A stretch of DNA of 64,000 bases from GH45 sp046704385 (GTDB lineage Bacteria > Bacteroidota > Bacteroidia > Bacteroidales > SZUA-534): contig JBJKSB010000073.1 of the NCBI GenBank assembly GCA_046704385.1, positions 1 through 64,000 on the forward strand. The letters run 5' to 3'. The notes beneath the pieces are model-generated. The model saw nothing but the letters and a program-made list of their open reading frames with translations, did no database searches and had not been told where the DNA came from. Both the position numbers and the translations under genes were made by a program. Below, one piece after another: positions 1 through 8,568 of this stretch. Within the stretch, counting starts at the first letter, position 1, and each line of letters begins with the position of its first letter.

Positions 1-743
1 CCTACTTTACGATGATCGCGCTTTTTAGCTTCCTCAAGCATTACAAGGTATTCATCGAGCATCGATTTTTTAGGGAAAGTAATTCCGTAAACACGGGTAA
101 GCTGTTTGCGTTTTTCATCACCCCGCCAGTAGGCACCGGCAACACTTAATATCTTAATAGCTTTAATAAAACCTGTATTTGGCAAATGCGGTCCCCGACA
201 AAGGTCAGTGAAACTTCCCTGTTTGTAAAAACTAATGGTACCATCCTCAAGCTCATTGATCAGCTCCACTTTGTATTCCTCGTGAATACCGCCAAAATAA
301 TTCAAAGCTTCATTTTTTGATACTTCTGACCTTACATAATCATTTTTTTGAGAGGCCAGTTCCATCATTTTCTGTTCAATTTTTACGAAATCGGTATCGC
401 TAATCTGGCGACCATCGCCTAAATCAACATCGTAATAAAAACCACTTTCAATAGCCGGACCAATCCCAAATTTCACTCCCGGATACAATTCCTGTAAGGC
501 TTCAGCCATTAAGTGAGCCGATGAATGCCAAAAGGCATGTTTACCTTCCTCGTCGTCCCATTTGTGAAGCTTTACAGCTGAATCCCGGGTAATGGGTTTC
601 ATCAGATCAACTACATCGCCATTAACCGTAACCGACAGAACTTCTTTAGCAAGACGGCTGCTAATATTGTTTGCAATATCGTATCCGGTAACTCCTTTCT
701 CGAATTCCCTAACACTATTATCCGGAAAAGTTATTTTAATCAT
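1..743 (-). CDS. thrS: Threonine--tRNA ligase, N-terminal part (runs off window start)
   Basis: The frame opens at ATG 743 and stays open to base 1, so about 247 of the usual ~640 residues are visible and the class II catalytic core is missing. The protein charges tRNA-Thr in the cytoplasm. Residues 1-62 form the TGS domain. The editing domain follows, with the zinc/editing motif HSSAH at residues 73-77 and the partner motif DLCRGPHLP near residue 185, which is diagnostic of the threonyl enzyme. The next genes lie behind its start, on the same strand. Identity is secure; the 3' part must be read outside the window. Confidence 0.96.
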   Translation of the reverse strand, partial: MIKITFPDNSVREFEKGVTGYDIANNISSRLAKEVLSVTVNGDVVDLMKPITRDSAVKLHKWDDEEGKHAFWHSSAHLMAEALQELYPGVKFGIGPAIESGFYYDVDLGDGRQISDTDFVKIEQKMMELASQKNDYVRSEVSKNEALNYFGGIHEEYKVELINELEDGTISFYKQGSFTDLCRGPHLPNTGFIKAIKILSVAGAYWRGDEKRKQLTRVYGITFPKKSMLDEYLVMLEEAKKRDHRKV

Positions 744-822
744 ATCGTAAAAATTTCAAAAATTACAAGTTTGCAAAATTAGAATTATTGTTCAGGTTTA
801 TGTATATCAATGATCAAAAAAG

Positions 823-1107
823 TTACGCTTTTTCAACGCTTTCTAATTTTTCGACCAGACTTTTTACATTATCGCGAAATTCAGTTCTTATTAATTTAGC
901 TTGCGACATCTTGTTTTGAGACTTTTCATTTCGCAAATTATTTATCTTTTTAATCAAAAACGTCTTCATGTTTACCGATTCTGAAATTATCTCGGCCAGG
1001 TTGTCTGTATTTTTTTCGGGATTTAACAAATTAAGAGTAAAACACTCGATTACCAATTCTGATACCACGAAATTGATGTCTTTTTTAAGGTTACGAATAC
1101 TTGCCAT
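823..1107 (-). CDS. Small conserved hypothetical protein, 94 aa
   Basis: This is a charged, helix-rich cytoplasmic protein starting at ATG 1107 with the segment MASIRNLKKDINFVVSELV, with no signal peptide or membrane segment. Similar short proteins next to thrS are familiar in Bacteroidota, but I know of no assigned function. It lies 79 bases upstream of thrS on the same strand and could be co-transcribed with it. The length, ATG start and coding-like composition support a real gene. The overlapping plus-strand frame in this stretch looks like a shadow. Confidence 0.7.
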   Translation of the reverse strand: MASIRNLKKDINFVVSELVIECFTLNLLNPEKNTDNLAEIISESVNMKTFLIKKINNLRNEKSQNKMSQAKLIRTEFRDNVKSLVEKLESVEKA

Positions 1108-1140
1108 TGCTTTAATCTTTAGGTTTATATTATATTGCAG

Positions 1141-1220
1141 GTTGCTTCGACTCCACTCAGCAACCTTTTTTACTTTATATATGTGTTCGTTGTAGGTTCA
1201 TTGAACGGAGTCGAAGCAAC
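1141..1220. repeat. Dispersed-type inverted repeat
   Basis: A perfect 14-bp inverted repeat, GTTGCTTCGACTCC at 1141-1154 and its complement at 1207-1220, is separated by 52 bases. It lies between the 94-aa gene and the NdpA-like gene. Arms of the type 'cttcgactcc...ggagtcgaag' recur in Bacteroidota intergenic regions, so this is probably a short dispersed palindromic element rather than a gene-specific regulator. Confidence 0.6.
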
Positions 1221-1242
1221 TGCCTACTGAAAACTGAACCAA

Positions 1243-2289
1243 TCAATTTTCATCGTGAAAATACAGTTTATAAAATTTTAAGCCTTTCTGATTATCGAAA
1301 CCTTTTTCAATATAATCGGGATTTGAATGCACATACACATGAAAATTCTTATCAAGTTTTATTACACTCCTGAAATATTTTTTGCCCTTTTTCAGGGCAG
1401 GTTCCGACAACTCAAACTGGTCGACCGAACTTAAATTATGCTGTGACTCAAAGTTTTGCTTGTATTCCTCAAAAGCATCACTTATTTGTTCATCGCCAAT
1501 AATATCCTGTTTAAATTGCTCGTTATCAAACACGTCAGTATTATTAAAATAGGCTTCGGCCCGTTTTACAAAAGCTACTTGTTCCTGTTTATCCACATTA
1601 TTTTCGGGAGTCAGCACATGGTTTGTAAATCCCTTACAAATATCAATAATCTGGTTGGTTTGGTAAAACTCATTTTCACGGGGCATAATCTTTAAAAAAT
1701 CGTCGCGCCAGTAAGCAGCATCGTTTAACCTGTTTGTCGAATCAACAATTGAGACTTTATATCCAAATTCCTTTTCGGTATTAAATATCAGGCAACCTTT
1801 ATCCAGCTTCTTGATATTGATCCCATTCTCATAATCCAGTTCAAAATTCTCATTCTTTTGATAAACCCTGATATATGTATCCTTGGTTTCAGATTTAAAT
1901 AATCCCAATCCATCAACCAATTCACCATCGACATTCAGGTCGGAGAAGCGGACTACATAAAACTCACCGGTTTTTATCTTAGGATGATTTGAACTCTGAT
2001 ACAGATGATTCGCAAGGTTTATCGACTGCTCATAAAAATTTGAAGGGTCGTCGAAAACCTGCTGTGCATAATTATATACTTCATTCAATTGGATATCAGA
2101 TTCATGCGAAAAGCTGAAAAAATAGTCAGATTTAAACTGGGATAAAAAATACTGCTTTAGTATGTCTTCCACAGTGTTATCGGCGATGTCTAATTCAGCT
2201 TTCGACAGCCTTATCCCTTCTTCTTCAACCCGGTTACCAATACTATGAACCACCATTTGATTCAGTCCGACTTCAGTAAAATCTAACAT
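1243..2289 (-). CDS. NdpA/YejK-type nucleoid-associated protein
   Basis: The 348-aa cytoplasmic protein opens with MLDFTEVGLNQMVVHSIGN, the typical beginning of the Bacteroidota branch of the NdpA family (37 kDa nucleoid-associated proteins). Family members bind DNA and associate with the nucleoid; the exact role in Bacteroidota is not established. Recognisable segments include FYVVRFSDLNVDGELVDGLG near residue 120, where the E. coli family has its conserved core, and DAAYWRDDFL near residue 195. There is no signal peptide. It ends 46 bases after a dispersed palindrome. It follows the sensor gene below by 12 bases, so both may be on one transcript. Confidence 0.8.
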   Translation of the reverse strand: MLDFTEVGLNQMVVHSIGNRVEEEGIRLSKAELDIADNTVEDILKQYFLSQFKSDYFFSFSHESDIQLNEVYNYAQQVFDDPSNFYEQSINLANHLYQSSNHPKIKTGEFYVVRFSDLNVDGELVDGLGLFKSETKDTYIRVYQKNENFELDYENGINIKKLDKGCLIFNTEKEFGYKVSIVDSTNRLNDAAYWRDDFLKIMPRENEFYQTNQIIDICKGFTNHVLTPENNVDKQEQVAFVKRAEAYFNNTDVFDNEQFKQDIIGDEQISDAFEEYKQNFESQHNLSSVDQFELSEPALKKGKKYFRSVIKLDKNFHVYVHSNPDYIEKGFDNQKGLKFYKLYFHDEN

Positions 2290-2301
2290 AACGAAAAATT
2301 A

Positions 2302-4713
2302 TTATTTCTTAAGTTTTTCAAGCTCCTCCTTCAGTTTTTTAATAATCTCTTCCTGGTTAACCAGGTCGGTAACATCAAGCTGTACTCCCAAAATACCTGT
2401 TTCATCCAGATAATCGATATAGAATGGGTATTTGGTAGTATCCAGAATCATTCCTGTATTATTGATTGTTTCAACCTGACGCTCATAAACCGGTTTACCC
2501 GATTTGATAATATCCTGTTCAGCATCCCACAATTTTTGGGCAACTTTTTTATCCTCAACAAAATCAAAATCACTTTTACCCAATAAATCTTCAGGTTTGG
2601 CATTATGAACTTGTAATACTTTTTTGTTTACAATTAACATTCTTCCCTGATTATCCTTCAGGAAGATTTTTATAGGTACATGATCGAGAATTTTCAATAA
2701 GGCTGCTTTGGTTTTTTCCACCTCTTCGAGCATTTCCCGATTTTTCTCCTGTTCCTCAATGCGCAAACGCGCCACTTCTTCCTGGGTGGCTTGTAACTCT
2801 TCCAGATTTTGTCTCATTTCCTCTTCCTGGGCTGCTAATTCTTCCGATTGTTGTTTCGATTGTTCAAGCAATTTATTGGTACGTGAATTAACCCTGGCAT
2901 TGGCTATAGTTGAAGCTATACTTTCTCCGATTTTTTCGACAAATTTGATTTCGTGATCCTGAAATTTATTAAACGAAACAAGCTCAATAATGGCATAAAT
3001 CTCATCATTCAAAATAGCAGGAACAATTAAAACGGAACGAGGATTAGCCTCACCCAGCCCCGATGTAATAAAGACATAATCATCAGGAACTTCTTCCATA
3101 TAAATGGTAAGTTTCTCGTAAGCACACCTGCCGATAAGACTTTCACCAATCCTGAATTTCTTCTCCATGGTTTTTTTTCTGTCATAAGCAATGGCACCGG
3201 TAAGCTCAAAATAAACTTCTCCCTCCTCATCTTCATTTCTTACGAAAATACCGCCTTGTGTGGCATCAACATAATCAACCAGGTTACTCATTATATTAAA
3301 TGACAATTCCTCAATTTCCTGGTTATGCTGTCTTAATATTTCACCAAATTTGGCTACACCATGCGTAGTCCAGTTTTGTTTATCATCTTCAATTTTACGA
3401 TTTTTATCTTCTTCATCTGCTGTAATTAAGCTCTGGCGCATTTCCAACAAAGCATTACCTAATTTATCATAATCACTTAATTTGTCAAAACTGGCATTTA
3501 AATCACCTTTTCCTATAGTCAAAGCAAATTCAGCAGTATTATTTAAACCCTCAATGAGTTGGTTAACCGAGATAGCAATATCCTCTAACTCATCACCCGT
3601 TTCAATGTTAAGTTTATCCTCGCGGTCAATTTCCCCTTTCGATAGTTTCTTTAAAACACGGGTAGCAATTTTAAGTGGATGGGTAATATTTCTTGCTAAT
3701 AAATAGATAACGAGCATGGAAGCCAGCATTCCTATAATACCAATTAAAATAGCCAGTATAATTACTCTCCTTGCAGCTTCAGTAAATTTATTGAATGGTA
3801 CACATACCGCAAGGCTCCAGGGAGTTTCTGTGGTGCCGATTATGATAGGAACATGAGTGCAATAAATCTCATTACCCTTTGAGTCGATGGTTTTATAGGA
3901 AAATTCCCTGCCCTGTTCAATATTTTCACTCACCGAATTATCCTGATCAGTTTCAGAGAAAACCTCAGAAAAACTTTTTCCCAGGACTTTTGCATCAGGG
4001 TGATCAATAATTATTCCCTTGTTTGAAACCAGGAAGGAGTAACTTCCATTACCTAAATTAAACTTGTTTAATAAATCTTTATACCTATTGAGACTAAGAT
4101 CGGTGCCCAGTAAACCCACAAAATTTCCATCTTTTAAAATGGGAATACAGATGCTTGTTTCCAAAATTTCATCATGCTTATTTCCAGTGTAGCTGTAAGT
4201 ATAAGGTTCAAGCACAGTTTCAACTTTCGACTTTTTCATTGCGGCATATGCCTGAGCAATATTTTTTCCTGTATCAAGAGTATCCTGCTTAAACTTTATT
4301 GCATTATTTATATCCCGGTAATAAGTGTATCCTACTCTGCCATTATCCTTTGTATAATTCGGATCGATATAATTTAATTCAATAAACATCCAGAATGAAA
4401 GCATCTGATTGTTCTGCGTAAGCACATTTCTTAAAGCCTCTTTAATTACTCCGGAACGTGCCGGTTCCTGAATTTCGTCGAAGGAATTCAGCGATTGAGC
4501 TACACCACGCGAAATATCAGCATCAACATTTAATGATAACCTGATATTCGTGGCAAAATCCTGAGCTGCCATATCAGCCATTTTAATAGTTTCGCTCAAA
4601 GCATTATTTTTTTCCCTTACTCCGATGTATCCGATAGCACTACCAAAAATCAATAAAGCAGTAGGACCCAGATATAAGAACATTTTTCTGTGTAATGGCA
4701 ATCGTAATTTCAT
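2302..4713 (-). CDS. Cache-HAMP-GAF-PAS membrane sensor without output domain
   Basis: The 803-aa inner-membrane sensor starts at ATG 4713. TM1 is at about residues 10-30, followed by a large periplasmic dCache-type domain (35-300), TM2 (about 315-340), HAMP with a second HAMP-like stretch (341-440), GAF (about 465-610), a coiled coil rich in E/Q (EELAAQEEEMRQNLEELQAT, about 620-680), PAS (about 685-790) and a short final coiled coil ending LKEELEKLKK. No HisKA/HATPase, GGDEF, EAL or PP2C domain follows before the stop, so the sensor must signal through a partner or by its coiled coil. The arrangement resembles orphan Cache/PAS proteins of Bacteroidota. It is 12 bases upstream of the NdpA-like gene and 143 bases downstream of ribBA. 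Confidence 0.85.
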   Translation of the reverse strand: MKLRLPLHRKMFLYLGPTALLIFGSAIGYIGVREKNNALSETIKMADMAAQDFATNIRLSLNVDADISRGVAQSLNSFDEIQEPARSGVIKEALRNVLTQNNQMLSFWMFIELNYIDPNYTKDNGRVGYTYYRDINNAIKFKQDTLDTGKNIAQAYAAMKKSKVETVLEPYTYSYTGNKHDEILETSICIPILKDGNFVGLLGTDLSLNRYKDLLNKFNLGNGSYSFLVSNKGIIIDHPDAKVLGKSFSEVFSETDQDNSVSENIEQGREFSYKTIDSKGNEIYCTHVPIIIGTTETPWSLAVCVPFNKFTEAARRVIILAILIGIIGMLASMLVIYLLARNITHPLKIATRVLKKLSKGEIDREDKLNIETGDELEDIAISVNQLIEGLNNTAEFALTIGKGDLNASFDKLSDYDKLGNALLEMRQSLITADEEDKNRKIEDDKQNWTTHGVAKFGEILRQHNQEIEELSFNIMSNLVDYVDATQGGIFVRNEDEEGEVYFELTGAIAYDRKKTMEKKFRIGESLIGRCAYEKLTIYMEEVPDDYVFITSGLGEANPRSVLIVPAILNDEIYAIIELVSFNKFQDHEIKFVEKIGESIASTIANARVNSRTNKLLEQSKQQSEELAAQEEEMRQNLEELQATQEEVARLRIEEQEKNREMLEEVEKTKAALLKILDHVPIKIFLKDNQGRMLIVNKKVLQVHNAKPEDLLGKSDFDFVEDKKVAQKLWDAEQDIIKSGKPVYERQVETINNTGMILDTTKYPFYIDYLDETGILGVQLDVTDLVNQEEIIKKLKEELEKLKK

Positions 4714-4856
4714 AGCAATATAATTTGCTATAAAAGTAGCAAAAAAAAAAAAGGAGCAATCCAGGTTAACCGTAAAATGACAGATTTACCTAAAAGTGAA
4801 AGTTTAATTGCTAATAAATTAGAATCAGATACTGGGTTTACAGCATTTAATAATGC

Positions 4857-6104
4857 TTATTCCCTATTCTTTACTGGAGCCAGATGAAGAAAATGTCCCA
4901 TTTTATCGCGCTTGGTTTGCATGTAAAAATGGTTATACTGATTTACAGGAACTTCCAGATTAACATTTTCTACAATTTCGATCCCGAAACCTTCGAGCCC
5001 AATCCTTTTTACAGGATTATTCGTCAATAACTTCATTTTGGTAACTCCCAATTCCTTAAGTATTTGGGCACCAATTCCATAATCGCGTTCATCCTCATTG
5101 AATCCAAGAGCCAGGTTTGCCTCAACGGTATCCATACCCTGCTCCTGAAGTTTGTAAGCCTTAATTTTATTAAAAAGTCCAATTCCTCTGCCTTCCTGAC
5201 TCATGTAAACGATAACCCCTTTCCCTTCTTTTTCTATCATCTGCATGGCCTTATGCAACTGTGGTCCACAATCGCAACGCAGCGAGCCAAAAATATCACC
5301 CGTCATACATGATGAATGCACCCGTGTAAGAACAGGTTCGCCAGGCTCCCAGCTACCTTTTACCAACGCCATATGTTCGAGATTGAGGGTTTTGTCAAGA
5401 AACGGGATTAGCTCAAAGTTCCCAAATTCAGTGGGCAGTTTTACCATTTCACCTCTTTCAATAAGGCTTTCGTTCTGTAACCGGTAAGCAATCAAATCTT
5501 CAATGGAGATTATTTTAAGATTGAATTTTGCTGCAATTTTCATTAATTCCGGTAACCTGGCCATAGAACCGTCTTCATTCATAATTTCGACCAAAACCCC
5601 GGCAGGAGCTAAACCTGCCATTTTTGCCAGGTCGACAATAGCCTCAGTATGTCCTGCACGCTGTAATACACCGCGTGATTTAGACTTAAGCGGAAAGATA
5701 TGCCCGGGACGGCCTAAATCTTCAGGTTTCGTTTCCTTATCCACCAATGCCAATATGGTTTTTGCCCTGTCGTGAGTGGAAATTCCAGTAGTACATCCGT
5801 GACCGATCAGGTCGACCGAAACGGTAAATGGCGTAGCATGTAAAGAGGTGTTTTTGCCTACCATTAAATCGAGGTCGAGTTCTGCGCACCTTTCTTCAGT
5901 AATTGGAGCACAAATTAAACCCCTGCCGTGCGTGGCCATAAAGTTCACCATTTCAGGTGTAGCAAGCTCAGCCGCAGCAACAAAATCACCTTCATTCTCA
6001 CGGTGTTCATCGTCAACAACAATCACCAGTTTACCCTGGGCAATATCAGCTATTGCTTCTTCGATTGTGTTTAATTTGATTTCCAACTCTTTGCTATCAT
6101 CCAT
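4857..6104 (-). CDS. ribBA: Bifunctional 3,4-dihydroxy-2-butanone-4-phosphate synthase / GTP cyclohydrolase II
   Basis: This 415-aa enzyme supplies both branches of riboflavin synthesis. The N-terminal RibB half carries DDEHRENEGDFV and HGCTTGISTHDRAKT. The C-terminal RibA half has the three zinc cysteines in SSCMTGDIFGSLRCDCG, then SQEGRGIGL and TNNPVKRIGLEG. The longest open frame starts 30 bases earlier at a TTG (6134), but that TTG is the end of a perfect -7 box (TACTTTTG, 6139-6132), so the ATG at 6104 is the start. No FMN riboswitch fits in the short leader. It is a stand-alone unit by spacing, with 143 bases before the sensor gene. Confidence 0.95.
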   Translation of the reverse strand: MDDSKELEIKLNTIEEAIADIAQGKLVIVVDDEHRENEGDFVAAAELATPEMVNFMATHGRGLICAPITEERCAELDLDLMVGKNTSLHATPFTVSVDLIGHGCTTGISTHDRAKTILALVDKETKPEDLGRPGHIFPLKSKSRGVLQRAGHTEAIVDLAKMAGLAPAGVLVEIMNEDGSMARLPELMKIAAKFNLKIISIEDLIAYRLQNESLIERGEMVKLPTEFGNFELIPFLDKTLNLEHMALVKGSWEPGEPVLTRVHSSCMTGDIFGSLRCDCGPQLHKAMQMIEKEGKGVIVYMSQEGRGIGLFNKIKAYKLQEQGMDTVEANLALGFNEDERDYGIGAQILKELGVTKMKLLTNNPVKRIGLEGFGIEIVENVNLEVPVNQYNHFYMQTKRDKMGHFLHLAPVKNRE

Positions 6105-6131
6105 CACCAAACGTACATTTAATTCAGGCTG

Positions 6132-6139
6132 CAAAAGTA
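6132..6139 (-). promoter_or_regulatory. -7 promoter box of ribBA
   Basis: On the minus strand the sequence reads TACTTTTG, an exact match to the Bacteroidota -7 consensus TAnnTTTG. It lies 28 bases upstream of the ATG at 6104, giving a leader of only about 20 bases. It also explains why the TTG at 6134 is not a start codon. I see no convincing -33 element. Confidence 0.6.
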
Positions 6140-6196
6140 ATTAAATATTTTAAAGAATCCTGTTTGAAACAAATGTTAAGTAAAAGGTAAGCCTGT

Positions 6197-7366
6197 CTAT
6201 TTTACAGCTCTTTTTGCCCGTTCCCAGTTAACGGATTGTGTTCCTTTATAATACCTTATAAAACCTAAGTACATAGCCAGGTTGGCCATAAAAAAATAAA
6301 ACGGAAGAAACAGAAATGCCAATCCTGTTTTTTTATCTTTAAAAATCCACCCAAGTAAAACAAACAGGTAGAATAAAATATGAACTCCAAGCAAAATTTT
6401 AAATTCATAAAAATGCAGTGCAAGTATTAAATTCAAGGGAATCAATAATAACATGCTTAAAGGGCTTACAATCCAACGCATTACTTTATGAGAGAAATAC
6501 TGGAACGAAAGAAACCGGTATTTAAAAATATTCAGTAGACTTTTTAATCTGATAAGTGATTGTACGCTACCTGCAGCGATACGGATTTTTCGTTTCATTT
6601 CTTCTTTAATACTATCCGACGGATTTTCAGTAGCATAGGCATCAGGAGCGTAATCAATTTTATATCCCTGCATGGCTATAGTCAGCGAAATAATAAAATC
6701 ATCAAGTATGGTATCAGGGCTAACCTTGAAAAACAGGTTTTTACGGATGGCAAACAGCTCACCCGCAGCGCCTACGCATGAACCATTAGATGAATCAAGT
6801 TTCTTAATCCATGATTCATATTTCCAGTACAATCCCTCACCAGTTGCTGCGGCATCTTCTTTTTGCGTTATTTCGATCCGCTTTTCTCCGGCAATACAAC
6901 CCACTTTACTATTGCTAAAACCATTCACGATTTCCCGAATTGAGTTTTTGTTAAGCAAAGTATTGCCGTCGGAAAAAATTACAATTTCGGAATCAATGAA
7001 ATCCATTCCACGATTCATAGCATTGATTTTTCCCTTGCGTTCAGGTTCAAACAATACCCTAACTTCGGGATATTTTGACAATAATTCGTTGGTTTTATCA
7101 TCCGATCCATCGGTAACCCAGACAAATTCAAGTTTATCTGCCGGATAATCAAGAATACGTGAATTGGCTATTTTAGCATCTACAAAATCTTCTTCATTAT
7201 AGGCCGTCACAAATAAAGTAACGGTTGGTTCATAATCTTTATTTAAAGAAGAATCCTTCCTTCTTTTCCTGAATATTGAAAGACACCAGAGCAAAACGGG
7301 ATAACCCACATAGGGGTAAAAAATAAAAAAAATCAGTATCCAGAAGAATATTTTCAGATAATCCAT
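6197..7366 (-). CDS. Membrane-bound family 2 glycosyltransferase
   Basis: The 389-aa inner-membrane enzyme has an N-terminal TM (residues about 3-25), a GT-A catalytic domain (about 48-290) and two to three C-terminal TMs. Motifs are TLFVTAYNEEDFV at the nucleotide-binding start, TDGSDDKT, the metal-site segment FSDGN near residue 130, and ILDDF near residue 220. Such processive-type GT2 proteins act in exopolysaccharide or glycan assembly; donor and acceptor cannot be read from sequence. Its ATG overlaps the end of the GT4 gene by one base, so it is the last gene of the lptF-GT4-GT2 operon. Confidence 0.88.
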   Translation of the reverse strand: MDYLKIFFWILIFFIFYPYVGYPVLLWCLSIFRKRRKDSSLNKDYEPTVTLFVTAYNEEDFVDAKIANSRILDYPADKLEFVWVTDGSDDKTNELLSKYPEVRVLFEPERKGKINAMNRGMDFIDSEIVIFSDGNTLLNKNSIREIVNGFSNSKVGCIAGEKRIEITQKEDAAATGEGLYWKYESWIKKLDSSNGSCVGAAGELFAIRKNLFFKVSPDTILDDFIISLTIAMQGYKIDYAPDAYATENPSDSIKEEMKRKIRIAAGSVQSLIRLKSLLNIFKYRFLSFQYFSHKVMRWIVSPLSMLLLIPLNLILALHFYEFKILLGVHILFYLFVLLGWIFKDKKTGLAFLFLPFYFFMANLAMYLGFIRYYKGTQSVNWERAKRAVK

Positions 7367-8568
7367 TAACTAGCTATATGTTTGAAATAGAATGATCTAA
7401 GCTCACCTATTAAAACTGTATTGTCATAATTATGCCTGACAAATATAAAAGCATTTTTACCACAATTATCATAATCATGTTTATTTTCCATCAGGTTTTT
7501 CAGCACAGCCAAATATTGAGAAGGTGTGTCACACAAAAATATTTCGTGACCGTTTTTTGCCGGAATACCCTCAGCACCGATTCCCGAAGTTACAATACAT
7601 TTACCCCTGGCCATCCCTTCAATAATTTTTATTCGCATACCGCTTCCTGAAAGCAAAGGAACTACCATAATATTATTTTGATCGATGAAAACATCGGCAT
7701 CAGCCACTTCACCAATATAATTAACCGGGTAATTTTTTAATTCATTAATGAACTTCTCAGGAGCATTCCGACCAGCTACCAAAAATCTCCAATCGGGAAA
7801 ATCTTCCTTTAAATAGATCCAAACATTTTTAAGAAACCATAGGACCCCTTCCTGGTTTGGGATCCAGTCGAGAGCACCCAGATAAAATAACGTTTTTTCA
7901 TTTTCGGGTTTACTCATTTTAAATTTACTTTCACTCAAACCTGTGGGGGACACATATATACGGTTTTCATCTTTAAAGTTTAGCACGTAACCATCGCGTG
8001 CCGTAATAGGTACCAGTAGATCAATCTTATCTAAGATTCTATATTCCAATCTTTTAACTCTATGAGCTAATATTTTCAGATAGGCTTTTTTAAAAGGCAT
8101 GGATTCATTCTGAGACAACCTGTTCCATATTTCATGTTCAACATTATGTGCCCGCAACGAAATCAGGGCATTACTGTATTTCCTTAATATATCGATATAT
8201 GGCCCAAGATACAGGCCTTCGAGCTGTATAACATCATAGGTGTTTTGTCGCAACAAGGTGGTGAGTTGTGTTTGGAAATTTTTTGAAATAAACCGGACTG
8301 CATTGTATGGCAACCTTGAAAAAACGAGGTTAATCATCGCTTCTATAATATTGATACGTGTATTCACCCAAATCTGATTCCAGCTAATTTCACGTGATAT
8401 TTGTTCGGGCAGGCTTTCCACATCATGAGAATGTTTATGAGTTTGCATCGCTAAAACAGAAACATCATCACCAGCCTTCCTGAAACCCTGAATCATATTC
8501 ATGGTGGCAATAGCCCCTCCATCGTTGGCCGGATATGGCATTTTATGACATAAAATCAAGATCTTCAC
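7366..8568 (-). CDS. Family 4 glycosyltransferase (GT-B fold), GTG start
   Basis: The 400-aa cytoplasmic enzyme starts MKILILCHKMPYPANDGGA, a typical GT4 N-terminus with a glycine-rich acceptor loop. The C-terminal half carries NEKTLFYLGALDWIPNQEG and the donor-site stretch VPLLSGSGMRIKIIEGMARG with its conserved glutamate near residue 320. It probably adds a sugar to a surface glycan; the specificity is unknown. The start codon is GTG (8568-8566), overlapping the TGA of lptF as GTGA, which suggests translational coupling. It also abuts the GT2 gene, supporting one operon. Confidence 0.88.
   Translation of the reverse strand: MKILILCHKMPYPANDGGAIATMNMIQGFRKAGDDVSVLAMQTHKHSHDVESLPEQISREISWNQIWVNTRINIIEAMINLVFSRLPYNAVRFISKNFQTQLTTLLRQNTYDVIQLEGLYLGPYIDILRKYSNALISLRAHNVEHEIWNRLSQNESMPFKKAYLKILAHRVKRLEYRILDKIDLLVPITARDGYVLNFKDENRIYVSPTGLSESKFKMSKPENEKTLFYLGALDWIPNQEGVLWFLKNVWIYLKEDFPDWRFLVAGRNAPEKFINELKNYPVNYIGEVADADVFIDQNNIMVVPLLSGSGMRIKIIEGMARGKCIVTSGIGAEGIPAKNGHEIFLCDTPSQYLAVLKNLMENKHDYDNCGKNAFIFVRHNYDNTVLIGELRSFYFKHIAS

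Noticed and set aside
4714..4856. Possible promoter TACTTTTA upstream of the Cache-PAS sensor
   Set aside because: It misses the final G of the TAnnTTTG box and no -33 element is visible, so I did not list it.
6105..6196. Possible FMN riboswitch before ribBA
   Set aside because: The space between the -7 box and the ATG is about 28 bases, far too short for the RFN element, and none of its conserved boxes is present.
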